Shown piece after piece: positions 7,267-15,643 of a stretch of DNA of 52,120 nt. The notes below the pieces were generated by a model, which was not told the DNA's origin, ran no database searches, and worked only from the letters and a program-made list of their open reading frames with translations. The translations under genes and the position numbers were made by a program. The DNA comes from Pseudomonas sp. LB-090624 (GTDB taxonomy: Bacteria > Pseudomonadota > Gammaproteobacteria > Pseudomonadales > Pseudomonadaceae), in NCBI RefSeq assembly GCF_003205205.1, contig NZ_QJRL01000030.1, positions 1 to 52,120 of the forward strand, given 5' to 3'. Numbering within the stretch: position 1 is the first letter of the stretch; each line of letters begins with the position of its first letter.

Positions 7267-9461
7267 CCAACAGCACACCGGTAGTCGGCACGCCCCTGGA
7301 CCGCGTGGACGGGGTGGCGAAAGTCACCGGGCAGGCGCGCTATGCGGGCGAATACCCCGAGGCTGGGCTGCTCCACGGCAGCGTAGTGTCCAGCACAATC
7401 GCCCGCGGTCGGGTGCTTGCCATTGATAGCACCCAGGCGATGCGCGTGCCCGGCGTGATCGCCGTGCTCGACCATGGCCATCGTCCGCATATCTCCAGCT
7501 ATGACGACGACTACAGCGATGCCGACTCCGCGGAAGGGTCGCCATTTCGGCCATTGTTCAATGATCGGGTGCTCTACAGTGGGCAACCGTTGGCGCTGGT
7601 GGTCGCCAAAACCCTGGAACTGGCCCGGTATGCAGGCTCGCTGATCAGGATCGATTATGCCGAGGAGGCTCACCAGACAGACCTGGGCGCAAGTGAACAG
7701 TCGCATGCGGCTCCCGCAGAAACACCGGCGCCACGTGGCGACTTCGCCGGGCAGTTTGCCAGGGCGCCGGTGCAGGTGGATGCCACCTACCGGACGGCCA
7801 ACGAGCACCACAACCCGATGGAGCCCCATGCGTCCACCGTGCACTACAAGGCCGACGGCACCTTGGAAATCCACGACAAGACCCAAGGCACGCAGAACTG
7901 CCAGGACTACCTGCACACAGTGTTCGGCCTGCCCAAGGCCAACATCCGCGTGCACGCGGCGTTCGTTGGTGGCGCCTTCGGCTCGGGCTTGCGCCCACAG
8001 TACCAGTTGCCGCTGGCAGTGATGGCGGCGTTGCACCTGCGGCGCTCGGTGCGCGTGACGCTGACGCGCCAGCAAATGTTCACCTTTGGTTACCGCCCCC
8101 GCACCGAACAGCGCTTGCGCCTGGGTGCAGACACAGACGGGCGATTACTGGCGATCGCTCACGATGCGCTTGGTCAGACATCCCGCTTCGAGGACTTCAC
8201 CGAGCACCTGGTGGAGTGGAGCGGCATGCTTTACCACTGCGACAACGTCGTGCTCAGCTATCGCTTGGCCTCGCTCGATGTGTACACCCCGCTGGACATG
8301 CGGGCACCTGGGGCCGGGTCCGGAATGATTGCGCTGGAATGCGCCATGGATGAGCTCGCCTGTGCCGCGCAGATTGACCCAGTAGACCTGCGCCGGCGCA
8401 ATTTCACCGCTCAAAATGCGAACGAGGGCAAGCCCTACTCCAGCAAGGAACTGCTTGCGTGCTACCAGCAAGGTGCCGAACGTTTTGGTTGGCATACCCG
8501 CAATCCGCAACCGCGTAGCATGCGCAATGGCCACCAACTGGTCGGCTGGGGAATGGCTGGCGGCGTCTGGGAAGCCATGCAGATGAAGGCCAGCGCCAAG
8601 GCGCGCATCGATGCCCAGGGCCACCTCACCGTCAGTAGCGCCACCACCGACATCGGGACCGGCACCTATACCGTCATGACTCAGATCGCAGCTGACGCGG
8701 CCGGGACCAGGGTGCAGGATGTCACCTTCTTGCTGGGTGACTCCTCACTCCCCACCGCACCGCTTCAGGGCGGATCGTTCACGGTGTCCTCGGTGGGCGC
8801 GGCCGTGCGCCAGGCTTGCCAGGTACTGCGCACCAAGGTGCTGGAACATGCGCGCAAAATGTACCCCCAGGTGGCCAACACAGCCCGGCAGCAGATCGTT
8901 TTCGCCGATGGTTACTTGCACGCGGGCAGCCAGCGCCTGGCCTTGGCGGATATCGTCGCCGGCGCCCCCAACGGTGAGTTCGAGGTGCAGATCGATGCCG
9001 AGCCCGGTGCCAGGCGCCAACCGTTCTCCACTGCGACGCATTCGGCGGTGTTCGTGGAAGTCCACGTCGACGAGGACCTCGGCATGGTCAAAGTCACCCG
9101 GGTGGTCAGCGCTGTGGCGGCTGGCCGGGTGGTCAACCCGAAAACCGCACGCAGCCAGATCCTGGGCGGCGTGGTATGGGGGGTAGGCATGGCGCTGCAC
9201 GAAGCAGCGTTGACCGACCATCGGCTGGGCCGCATCGTCAATCACAACCTCGCGGAATACCACATCCCAGTGAATGCAGACAGCGGGGATATCGACGTGA
9301 TTTTCGTTGAAGAGCACGACGACATCGTCAACGACCTGGGGTCCAAAGGTGTTGGCGAAATCGGCGTCGTGGGGGTAGCTGCCGCGGTGGCCAACGCCGT
9401 CTACCATGCCACGGGCAAGCGTGTGAGGGAGTTTCCGATCACGCTCGACAAACTGCTGTGA
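7263..9461 (+). CDS. Aldehyde oxidoreductase molybdenum-binding subunit (PaoC/YagR-like)
   Basis: A 732-aa catalytic subunit (the E. coli PaoC counterpart is about the same length). The a/b-hammerhead region starts at GVAKVTGQARYAGEYP; further motifs are FVGGAFGSGLR and DMRAPGAGSGMIALECAMDELA, and the base Glu699 lies in KGVGEIG, the residue that activates water or substrate at the Mo centre in this family. The protein should bind molybdopterin cytosine dinucleotide and oxidise aldehydes or N-heterocycles; substrate not readable. No PaoD/XdhC-type maturation chaperone gene follows, so cofactor insertion must come from elsewhere. ATG 7263 is supported by the ATGA overlap; the longer frame from 7110 overlaps the FAD subunit. 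Confidence 0.93.
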   Translation: MTNSTPVVGTPLDRVDGVAKVTGQARYAGEYPEAGLLHGSVVSSTIARGRVLAIDSTQAMRVPGVIAVLDHGHRPHISSYDDDYSDADSAEGSPFRPLFNDRVLYSGQPLALVVAKTLELARYAGSLIRIDYAEEAHQTDLGASEQSHAAPAETPAPRGDFAGQFARAPVQVDATYRTANEHHNPMEPHASTVHYKADGTLEIHDKTQGTQNCQDYLHTVFGLPKANIRVHAAFVGGAFGSGLRPQYQLPLAVMAALHLRRSVRVTLTRQQMFTFGYRPRTEQRLRLGADTDGRLLAIAHDALGQTSRFEDFTEHLVEWSGMLYHCDNVVLSYRLASLDVYTPLDMRAPGAGSGMIALECAMDELACAAQIDPVDLRRRNFTAQNANEGKPYSSKELLACYQQGAERFGWHTRNPQPRSMRNGHQLVGWGMAGGVWEAMQMKASAKARIDAQGHLTVSSATTDIGTGTYTVMTQIAADAAGTRVQDVTFLLGDSSLPTAPLQGGSFTVSSVGAAVRQACQVLRTKVLEHARKMYPQVANTARQQIVFADGYLHAGSQRLALADIVAGAPNGEFEVQIDAEPGARRQPFSTATHSAVFVEVHVDEDLGMVKVTRVVSAVAAGRVVNPKTARSQILGGVVWGVGMALHEAALTDHRLGRIVNHNLAEYHIPVNADSGDIDVIFVEEHDDIVNDLGSKGVGEIGVVGVAAAVANAVYHATGKRVREFPITLDKLL

Positions 9462-9467
9462 TCGGTC

Positions 9468-9482
9468 GGGGGCCACGCCCCC
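9468..9482 (+). terminator. GC-rich hairpin after the molybdoenzyme operon
   Basis: GGGGGC (9468-9473), loop CAC, GCCCCC (9477-9482). No T-run, so termination efficiency is uncertain. Confidence 0.4.
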
Positions 9483-9694
9483 GCACGGGCTGGTCTGCTG
9501 CCTTGACCGTCAGGCATCGTCACCGGCCTGTTCCTATGGTGAGTTGGCTGGGGTTATTACGACGCAACAAATTGACCTGAAGAATCTTTCGCGCCCCTTG
9601 TCAGCTAATCCAAAAGTATTGGGAGCGAGTCCAGGCAGTGCTGCATCCGAATTAAACACAGTCTGTTCTGTGTCGATGAATGAGGTGCTAGATC

Positions 9695-10018
9695 ATGGCT
9701 AACGATCAAGGGCAAAGCGGGCAACAAGGCGGCACCGCTCAAGACAACCCTGGCGATTTTGCGAACGAACCCGACAAGGCTTCGGAAGCTGGCCAGAAAG
9801 GCGGTCAAATGTCGGAGGGCGGATCCGGGGATCAGCGAACTGGGCACGGGAGTGGTGATAACCTTCCGGAGAACGATCAGCGTGCCGGGGGTACAACCCA
9901 ACGAGGTGGTCAGGGCGGACACTCCACTGGCATCAAATCTGACCGGGAGGCAGGTACAGAAGAAGCGACGCAAGCAATCCAGGATGAAGACAGCGGAATG
10001 ACGGAAGACAATCGCTGA
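9695..10018 (+). CDS. KGG-motif general stress protein, hydrophilic (107 aa)
   Basis: A 107-residue, glycine- and glutamine-rich, fully hydrophilic protein without signal or membrane segment. Residues about 18-40 (NPGDFANEPDKASEAGQKGG) match the KGG/con-10 repeat of stress-induced proteins such as Bacillus GsiB and E. coli YciG; only one clear copy is present. The rest is low-complexity G/Q/D/E sequence and probably disordered. GAGGTG lies 7 bases before ATG 9695. Such proteins are associated with desiccation, starvation and stationary phase; regulation by RpoS is plausible but no promoter could be assigned. Confidence 0.8.
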   Translation: MANDQGQSGQQGGTAQDNPGDFANEPDKASEAGQKGGQMSEGGSGDQRTGHGSGDNLPENDQRAGGTTQRGGQGGHSTGIKSDREAGTEEATQAIQDEDSGMTEDNR

Positions 10019-10023
10019 GCGAT

Positions 10024-10049
10024 AGCCAGGGACACGGATAGCCCTGGCT
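10024..10049 (+). terminator. Terminator after the KGG protein gene
   Basis: AGCCAGGG (10024-10031) and CCCTGGCT (10042-10049) form a perfect 8-base stem with a 10-base loop, followed by TCCTT. It lies between convergent genes and could serve both. Confidence 0.55.
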
Positions 10050-10082
10050 TCCTTGACCAGGAAGACAGACACGGCGTTTTCT

Positions 10083-11432
10083 CTACACTTTGCAGGCGCG
10101 CTCTTTCCAGGCCTCATAACGTGCGAGCAATGGTTGAACAGTCAGCCCATGCAGAAGAATGCTCAACGCCACTACCGAGAGCACCAGGTTGGTAGTCTGC
10201 GCTGCGTTCGCCGGAAGCAACCCATGGTTAAGGGCGTAAAACAAGTAGTAAAAGCTGCCGATTCCCCGGATGCCGAACCAGCCCAGCAAACCCCGCTGCC
10301 TTACATCCAGCGCCCCACGAAATGGCATGAGCATGATGCTCAGTGGCCGAATGACAAAGAACAGCGCCCCAGCAATGATCAGCGCCTGCCAGTCCCAATG
10401 CGCGAGCAGAACAACGCCGAGCAATGTCACCAGAAACACTTCCAGTGCCCGTTCGACCAGGCTGCCAAACGCGAGCATATCCCCCAGCATGATCCCAGCC
10501 GCAACCTGGGAATCATCAAGTCCCTGGACATCGCCTTTCATGGCCAATTCTGGTGCCACGTGTTGGTGCCCCACCACCGGCTGCACCAAGTGTTCCGCTG
10601 CCGGATCATTCGGGCTGGTCGAAGTCTGCACTTCGGCCTGGCGCAGGCCCAGCCCTGCGGCGAACACCGCCAGGAACCCATAAGCCTGGATCGCTTCGGC
10701 TGACACATACGCCAATGCAATCAACGCAAGGGCCAGATAATCGTTGGGCGACACGGTGCTGTCGTCATTGCGTATGCGCAAAAAGAGCGTGAACTTGCCT
10801 AAACCACGCCCCATCCAGTAGCCACCTGCCAGTCCAGCAGTCACTGCCCATAGCATATCCTTCAACAGCCACTCGCTCAGCCAGGCCTGTCCAGTGTTCT
10901 GCTGCAGGAAAAGCCCCAGCACAACGAAAGGAAAAGCCACCCCATCATTCAAGCCCGCCTCGCCGGACAAGCCGAAACGAACAGGATCATCGTCCTGGGC
11001 ATCGACCACTTGCACGAGTGTTGCGAGGACGGGATCGGTAGGCGCGATGATCGCCCCGATCATTACCGATACGCCCCACCCCAGGTTCAACCCATAGTGC
11101 AACACCAAGGCTGTTCCAATGATGCACATCACCATGACCGGCCCAGCCAGGCAAAAGGCGCTCCACCACCTAGGGTTACGCATGGGCAGACGCAGCTTCA
11201 ATCCGCTGAAAAACAGCGAAAACAATACTGCGACTTCAGTGAGGTGCTCCATCCACCCGCTCGACTGGGCCACATCAAGCTGCAAGAAACCCAGGCCAGA
11301 AGTCCCCAAGACTACGCCAAGACCAAGGCATACCACTGAGGACGTAACGGGTATCCACCGCAAATACGAGGAAGACAGTGCGAGCAACAACAACACTGCG
11401 CCCAACATGGCGAACCAGACGATAAAGGTCAT
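10083..11432 (-). CDS. Na+(K+)/H+ antiporter, CPA1/NhaP-type
   Basis: A 449-aa polytopic inner-membrane protein with about 12 hydrophobic segments from residue 3 to about 435. Family motifs are visible: IIAPTDPVLATLV (transport-site Asp of the unwound helix), GLSGEAGLNDGVAFPFV with the second conserved acidic site, and GWFGIRGIGSFYYLFYAL near the C-terminus, typical of NhaP/CPA1 cation:proton antiporters. It should exchange Na+ or K+ for H+ in pH and salt homeostasis. A hydrophilic loop (VQTSTSPNDPAAEHLVQPVV, around residues 270-310) interrupts the membrane pattern. Transcribed alone, convergent with the KGG stress gene. ATG 11432 with AGGCGG upstream. Confidence 0.9.
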   Translation of the reverse strand: MTFIVWFAMLGAVLLLLALSSSYLRWIPVTSSVVCLGLGVVLGTSGLGFLQLDVAQSSGWMEHLTEVAVLFSLFFSGLKLRLPMRNPRWWSAFCLAGPVMVMCIIGTALVLHYGLNLGWGVSVMIGAIIAPTDPVLATLVQVVDAQDDDPVRFGLSGEAGLNDGVAFPFVVLGLFLQQNTGQAWLSEWLLKDMLWAVTAGLAGGYWMGRGLGKFTLFLRIRNDDSTVSPNDYLALALIALAYVSAEAIQAYGFLAVFAAGLGLRQAEVQTSTSPNDPAAEHLVQPVVGHQHVAPELAMKGDVQGLDDSQVAAGIMLGDMLAFGSLVERALEVFLVTLLGVVLLAHWDWQALIIAGALFFVIRPLSIMLMPFRGALDVRQRGLLGWFGIRGIGSFYYLFYALNHGLLPANAAQTTNLVLSVVALSILLHGLTVQPLLARYEAWKERACKV

Positions 11433-11523
11433 GAATGCGGCCGCCTGAAAAGTGGGCTGGGCTGAGTTTCGACGCTCCGTCGTTTCACATCATTTCGCCA
11501 GGGCGAAGTGCCAGCGTTGTGAC

Positions 11524-11685
11524 CTACTGGACCGATTCGCCATCTTCCCCAATGTCTTCCTCCGGCTCCTCGGCATCCGTGGCGTCAGCGTCGTTCAATG
11601 GCGGCGATGCGGGTTTTTCCGGGTCGTTGATGAAAGGCACGCCGCTGGGGCCATGTTCTTCGAGACCTTCCGTTTTCGGCTGCAT
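11524..11685 (-). CDS. Small acidic protein (53 aa)
   Basis: A 53-residue frame starting MQPKTEGLEEHGPSG and ending EEDIGEDGESVQ; strongly acidic, with a proline-rich middle (INDPEKPASPPLND). ATG 11685 has a good site (TGGAGG, 6 bases upstream), whereas the longer version from 11748 begins without one. No transmembrane segment or known domain. It is 91 bases upstream of the antiporter on the same strand and might be cotranscribed with it. Function unknown. Confidence 0.65.
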   Translation of the reverse strand: MQPKTEGLEEHGPSGVPFINDPEKPASPPLNDADATDAEEPEEDIGEDGESVQ

Positions 11686-11921
11686 GATTAACCTCCAGGT
11701 GATGATCAGTTGGAGGCCAGGCTCATCGCGATGTTCATTTTTGTACACGGGGCGCCAAGGTCACCACTGAATCGGTTGGCCTGAACTTTGGCACAGCCTG
11801 TGGCTTCCTCTGCATATCCCCATGGTTCGCGGCAGCAGGACAACTGCCGGAAGGTGGTTCCGGGGGCCGCATCAGGGGCGCTGGGCCCTGACCACGTAGA
11901 ACACTCACGGGAGCTTGCACC

Positions 11922-12413
11922 ATGATTGATCAAGCGACAGGTATGAAGCCGGGTGAACGGTATTGTGTCGAAAACCTTGAACGCGCCCATCAATTCCCGG
12001 GCTTTTTTCAGGACGGTAAATATTACCTTGGCCCAGAGCTTTTGACGGCTGTGGGATGGCTGGAAGGTGACCGGTTCATCTACGACAGTCTCGATGCTGA
12101 AGGAGCACCCGTGTTCCCTGATCGGGTGGCCGGCACCATCAACGACTTGACCTTGAATCTTGTCGACGGCACCGCCCTCCAGCTTTCACCGATGGCAGTC
12201 AGTGAGACCTTCACGGCGCCGATAGACGACCCCATTTCACCCATCGATGAGCCACCTCCGCTGACTCACTCGCCCATCCGCGGGCCGCTGCGCGGCAGTG
12301 TCGAAGGCGCGTGGCGAACCGCCAAAGGTAAAACGCCTCTTCTGCTGAGCGCAGCAGTTATCGGGTTCGTTGCTGGGTTTGTCATTACCCATTCACAACG
12401 CCGGCGCCGATAA
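11922..12413 (+). CDS. Uncharacterised protein with C-terminal membrane anchor (163 aa)
   Basis: A 163-aa protein with a soluble N-terminal part (residues 1-85, containing YCVENLERAHQFPGFFQDGKYYLGPELL and two V-G-W/G-T-I blocks), a proline-rich linker (about 100-118) and one C-terminal membrane helix (LLLSAAVIGFVAGFVI, about 141-157) followed by the basic tail HSQRRRR. The tail resembles the ElaB/YqjD-type ribosome-associated membrane anchors (GxxxG helix near the C-terminus), but the N-terminal part is not recognised. GGGAGC lies 7 bases before ATG 11922. A GAACTT at 11783 could be part of an ECF-type -35, weakly supported. Orientation inferred cytoplasmic-in. Confidence 0.75.
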   Translation: MIDQATGMKPGERYCVENLERAHQFPGFFQDGKYYLGPELLTAVGWLEGDRFIYDSLDAEGAPVFPDRVAGTINDLTLNLVDGTALQLSPMAVSETFTAPIDDPISPIDEPPPLTHSPIRGPLRGSVEGAWRTAKGKTPLLLSAAVIGFVAGFVITHSQRRRR

Positions 12414-12447
12414 CCGAACGCCTGAATAGCAGCGCTGCGTGCAAGGG

Positions 12448-13404
12448 CTAGTTCGGTGACGGCTCATAAAGGTTCACCGAGCTGGCATCCACCGCCTTCG
12501 GCAGCAGCCCCTCGCGGTAGAAGGCATCGGCGATGCGCTGTTGCTCAGCCAGGTTCTCCAGCTTCACCGGCTGCACGTCATAACTGCGCCGGGCGTTGGC
12601 CTGTTGCACCGTGGCGCTGTCCAGGTTGCCCCACAACGGGCCAAGAATACGCGCCGCCTGCGCCGGGTTGGCCTTGGTCCAGGCTCCCGCCTCGCGCAGG
12701 GCCAGGTACACCTGCTGCAGCACTTCGGGGTGGGCCTTGGCATAGTCGCTGCCGGCCAGGTAGTAACGCTGGTAGCTGGCCAGTTCGCTGCCGTCGGCCA
12801 GAATACGCGCGTTCTGCTGGCGCTGAGCACTGGCCACGTAGGGGTCCCAGGTCACCCACGCATCGACCTTGTGGTTTTCGAACGCCGCTCGGCCGTCGGC
12901 GGGGATGAGGTAGGCCGGGCTGATGTCCTTGAAGGTCAGCCCGGCCTTGGCCAGTGCCTGGATCAACAGGTAGTGGCTGCCGGCGGCTTTGGTCACCGCC
13001 ACGCGCTTGCCCTTGAGGTCGGCCAGGGTCTTGAGGGGCGAATCCGACGGTACCAGGATCGCCTGCGCCGTGGGTGACGGGGTTTCCCGCGCGAAGTAGG
13101 TGAGTTTGGCGCCAGCGGCCTGGGTAAACACCGGCACAGTATCGGCGACGTCCGCCGACAGGTCGACATTACCCAGATTCAGGGCCTCCAGCAGCGGCAG
13201 GCCGCTGGGGAACTCGTGCCAGCTGACGCGGATGCCCTCGGCCTGCAGGCGCTGTTCAAGGCTGCCTCGAGCCTTGAGCAGGGTCAGCAGGGTCGAGGAC
13301 TTCTGGTAGCCGATGCGCAGGGTCTGCTCGGCGTTCGCCAGGTTCGGCAGCAGGGCACTGGCCAGCAGCGCCAGGCCGAGCCGGCGCAGGGGTTTGATGG
13401 GCAT
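12448..13404 (-). CDS. Aliphatic sulfonate ABC transporter substrate-binding protein (SsuA-like)
   Basis: A 318-aa periplasmic binding protein. A Sec signal (MPIKPLRRLGLALLASALLPNLANA) is followed by the SsuA core: LRIGYQKSSTLLTLLKARG, FPSGLPLLEALNLGNVDLSADVADTVP and DAWVTWDPYVASAQR. SsuA-family proteins capture alkanesulfonates for SsuBC import during sulfur starvation. GAGGAG lies 8 bases before the ATG. It starts 16 bases after the stop of the second binding protein, so the two are one operon. No SsuB ATPase or SsuC permease occurs in this window, so it must use a transporter encoded elsewhere, or bind for sensing. Confidence 0.9.
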   Translation of the reverse strand: MPIKPLRRLGLALLASALLPNLANAEQTLRIGYQKSSTLLTLLKARGSLEQRLQAEGIRVSWHEFPSGLPLLEALNLGNVDLSADVADTVPVFTQAAGAKLTYFARETPSPTAQAILVPSDSPLKTLADLKGKRVAVTKAAGSHYLLIQALAKAGLTFKDISPAYLIPADGRAAFENHKVDAWVTWDPYVASAQRQQNARILADGSELASYQRYYLAGSDYAKAHPEVLQQVYLALREAGAWTKANPAQAARILGPLWGNLDSATVQQANARRSYDVQPVKLENLAEQQRIADAFYREGLLPKAVDASSVNLYEPSPN

Positions 13405-13420
13405 GTGGACATCTCCTCAA

Positions 13421-14386
13421 TCAGGGTTGCAAAGCCAGTTTGGCGGCACCGGGAAGGGTGAAACCGCTGGCGAAGGTCGGTGCCACGTCGAGGCGGTGGG
13501 CTATCAGGCCATGGGCATGGTAGAAATCGGCGGTGTCCTGCTGTTCGGCCACCGTCTGGGGGTCGATCAGCTGCCAGCGCAGTTGGCGACGCTTGAACTG
13601 CAGGCGGGCAGCGTCTTCGGGGAAGCCGATGATCGCCGCCAAGGTTTTCGAGTAGCTGTCCACATGCTGGTTGGCCCATACCTGCGCGCCGGCCAGGCGG
13701 TTGAGGTAGTCCTGCAGGGCTGCGCGCGTGGCGGGTTGGTCCAGGGCCTTGTCGGTAGCCGCCAAGAAGCTGTTGCCGGTGGACAGGCCGCGGCCGTTTA
13801 CCAGCACCCGGCCCTGCCCGCTCAGCTCGGCCAAGGCGGTGTAGGGTTCCCAGGTGGACCAGGCGTCGACTGCGCCATTGGCCAGGGCGATCTTAGCGTC
13901 CACAGGCCCGAGAAACCGAAATTCCACGTCTTTCTCGCTCAGCCCGACCTGTTCCAGCGCCTTGAGCGCCAGATGATGGCCGATCGACCCGCGCCCGGTG
14001 GCGATGCGCTTGCCCTTGAGGTCTGCCGCGCTGTGCAGCGGTGCATCGGGGCGCACCAGCAGCGCCGTGCCATAGGGATCGGACTTGTCCACTGCGATTG
14101 CCTTGACCGGAGCCCCCGATGCCAGCACGAACAACAGCGGCGCATCGCCGATGATGCCCGCATCGATCGCTCCGGCATTGAGCGCCTCGGCGAGCGGTGC
14201 GGCGGCGGGAAACTCGGCCCAGTGGATGTCGTAGGGCAAGTCGCGCAAGGCACCTGCGGCCTCCAGCTGAGCGCGCATATTGCCCTTCTGATCGCCGATG
14301 CGCAGGGTCAGGCGCTCAGTGGCGCTGGCCTGGCCAAGCAGCAACAGTGCCGCGGCCAGGGTGAACAGCTTCGTGCGGACGGACAT
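13421..14386 (-). CDS. SsuA/NrtA-family sulfonate-type substrate-binding protein
   Basis: A 321-aa periplasmic binding protein with Sec signal (MSVRTKLFTLAAALLLLGQASA) and the family blocks LRIGDQKGNMRAQLEAAG, FPAAAPLAEALNAGAIDAGIIGDAP and DAWSTWEPYTALAE. It resembles the third binding protein of this window (32513-33466) more than its operon partner: both have GDQ...R, GDAP and long V-K-A/V-I-A-V. ATG 14386 (GAGGA upstream) is preferred over 14419. First gene of a two-gene operon, divergent from a LysR gene; the intergenic region holds a TTAGG-N5-CCTAA dyad shared with the third binding protein's promoter. Ligand likely an organosulfur compound. Confidence 0.88.
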   Translation of the reverse strand: MSVRTKLFTLAAALLLLGQASATERLTLRIGDQKGNMRAQLEAAGALRDLPYDIHWAEFPAAAPLAEALNAGAIDAGIIGDAPLLFVLASGAPVKAIAVDKSDPYGTALLVRPDAPLHSAADLKGKRIATGRGSIGHHLALKALEQVGLSEKDVEFRFLGPVDAKIALANGAVDAWSTWEPYTALAELSGQGRVLVNGRGLSTGNSFLAATDKALDQPATRAALQDYLNRLAGAQVWANQHVDSYSKTLAAIIGFPEDAARLQFKRRQLRWQLIDPQTVAEQQDTADFYHAHGLIAHRLDVAPTFASGFTLPGAAKLALQP

Positions 14387-14470
14387 GGCGTTCCTCGATG
14401 TCTGGGCGGGCCGCGTCATGCGGCCGGGTCTGCGACTGTAGCGAGAACCGTCAAATAAACTAAATTGATT

Positions 14471-14485
14471 TTAGGAATAACCTAA
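14471..14485. promoter_or_regulatory. Shared LysR-type dyad, copy 1
   Basis: TTAGGAATAACCTAA is a perfect dyad TTAGG-N5-CCTAA in an AT-rich stretch between the divergent binding-protein and LysR genes. A 13/15 match occurs at 33607-33621 in the other divergent sulfur promoter. On the minus strand it reads GGTTATTCC, reminiscent of CysB/Cbl half-sites. Candidate site for CysB or the adjacent LysR protein. Confidence 0.55.
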
Positions 14486-14584
14486 TATGCGTTTTAATAT
14501 CGTCGATGCATGCAGATGGCATTACTCGCCATTGGGATTATGCTAATGCCTTATTTTCCACGTTCGACCCTGTGAGCGCCGATT

Positions 14585-15475
14585 ATGAAAATCGATGATA
14601 TGGACGCCTTCGTGGCGGTCATCCGTTGCCAGTCCACCAACCTCGCCGCCGAAGCCCTGCAGTTGACCCAGCCGGCCATCACCCGCCGGGTGCAAAATTT
14701 TGAGGAAGACCTCGGCGCTACCCTGCTTGACCGCAATACCAAGCCCCTCAAGCCCACGCCCATGGGCTTGCGGGTGTACGAACAGTGCAAGGCGATCCTG
14801 CGCGAAATCGACGCGCTGCGCGAAATGGTGGCCAACGACGGCGCTCCGTCGGGCACGCTGCGCCTGGGCGTGCCGCAAACCTTGGGCGACGTGGTGCTGC
14901 TCGATGCCCTGGCGCGGATTCGCGAGGCCTATCCGCAATTGCGCACCCAGGTCAGCAGCGGCTGGGGCAGCAGCCTGATCGCGCGCATGGAAAACGGCGA
15001 ACTCGACGCCGCCGCCGCACTGTTCCCACCGGGCAAGATCTTCCCCGAAGGCATCACCAGCCAATCGATCGCACGCATGCCGCTGAAGGTGGTGGCGGCC
15101 AAGGGCAGCGCCGCCAAGCGCAGCTACAAGCTCAAGGACTGCTATACCCGTGGCTGGGTGCTCAACCCCGATGGCTGCGGTTTCCGCGCCGGGCTGCAGC
15201 GGGCCCTGAGCGAACAAGGCCTGAGTCTGTCGATCAACTTGGAAACCTTCGGCACAGAGTTGCAACTTGGGTTGGTCGCCAATGGCCAGGGGCTGGGCCT
15301 GGTACCCGAGCCACTGCTGCAGGCAAGCCGGCATCGCGAGGCGCTGGATGTACTCAATGTCAGCGACTTCAAGCCGCAAGTGGACCTGTGGTTGTTCCAT
15401 CCGCGCTTCCTGGGCAACCTCCAGGAGCCTGTGGAACTGTTTGGCGAAGTCGCCGGGCATCGGTTGCTGGGCTAG
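14585..15475 (+). CDS. LysR-family regulator of the sulfur operon (inferred)
   Basis: A 296-aa LysR protein: winged helix with NLAAEALQLTQPAITRRVQNFEEDLGATLLDRNTKPLKPT, linker helix, and effector domain beginning GTLRLGVPQTLGDVV. It is divergent from the binding-protein pair and immediately upstream of the long organosulfur operon, so both are candidate targets. The effector domain carries Cys residues (KDCYTRGWVLNPDGCGF). It is not the housekeeping CysB: shorter (296 versus about 324 aa) and lacking the usual CysB N-terminus. Function by position. Confidence 0.9.
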   Translation: MKIDDMDAFVAVIRCQSTNLAAEALQLTQPAITRRVQNFEEDLGATLLDRNTKPLKPTPMGLRVYEQCKAILREIDALREMVANDGAPSGTLRLGVPQTLGDVVLLDALARIREAYPQLRTQVSSGWGSSLIARMENGELDAAAALFPPGKIFPEGITSQSIARMPLKVVAAKGSAAKRSYKLKDCYTRGWVLNPDGCGFRAGLQRALSEQGLSLSINLETFGTELQLGLVANGQGLGLVPEPLLQASRHREALDVLNVSDFKPQVDLWLFHPRFLGNLQEPVELFGEVAGHRLLG

Positions 15476-15482
15476 CCATAAC

Positions 15483-15499
15483 GGGGCGCCGTGCGCCCC
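15483..15499 (+). terminator. Terminator-like hairpin after the LysR gene
   Basis: GGGGCGC (15483-15489), loop CGT, GCGCCCC (15493-15499), followed by ACCCTTAAA. Separates the regulator from the operon promoter. Confidence 0.45.
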
Positions 15500-15552
15500 A
15501 CCCTTAAATGCGTAACGTGCATAACGAAAGCATTTGTAAATTCTTAAAACAA

Positions 15553-15586
15553 ATAATTAGCTTAGAACTAAAAAGACTTTTACAGC
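15553..15586 (+). promoter_or_regulatory. 34-bp shared promoter element, copy 1
   Basis: The block starts ATAATTAGCTTAGAAC and continues with an A-run, GACTTT and ACAGC. It matches 30 of 34 positions, without gaps, at 26452-26485 before the amine oxidase operon, and ends 57 bases before ATG 15644. Likely core promoter plus activator site for sulfur-starvation expression; CysB or a Cbl-like LysR protein are candidate binders. Confidence 0.7.
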
Positions 15587-15643
15587 CTTCATCCATACGA
15601 ATACGGTCTTAGCCAACACACCGTCATTCAGGGATGAAACCCC

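Noticed and set aside
11783..11813. GAACTT as an AlgU/ECF promoter for the 163-aa protein
   Set aside because: No matching -10 (TCTGA-like) at the right spacing; kept only as a weak note.
14500..14560. Sigma-54 promoter search in the sulfur promoters (as in SfnR control)
   Set aside because: No TGGCAC-N5-TTGC match was found at plausible positions.
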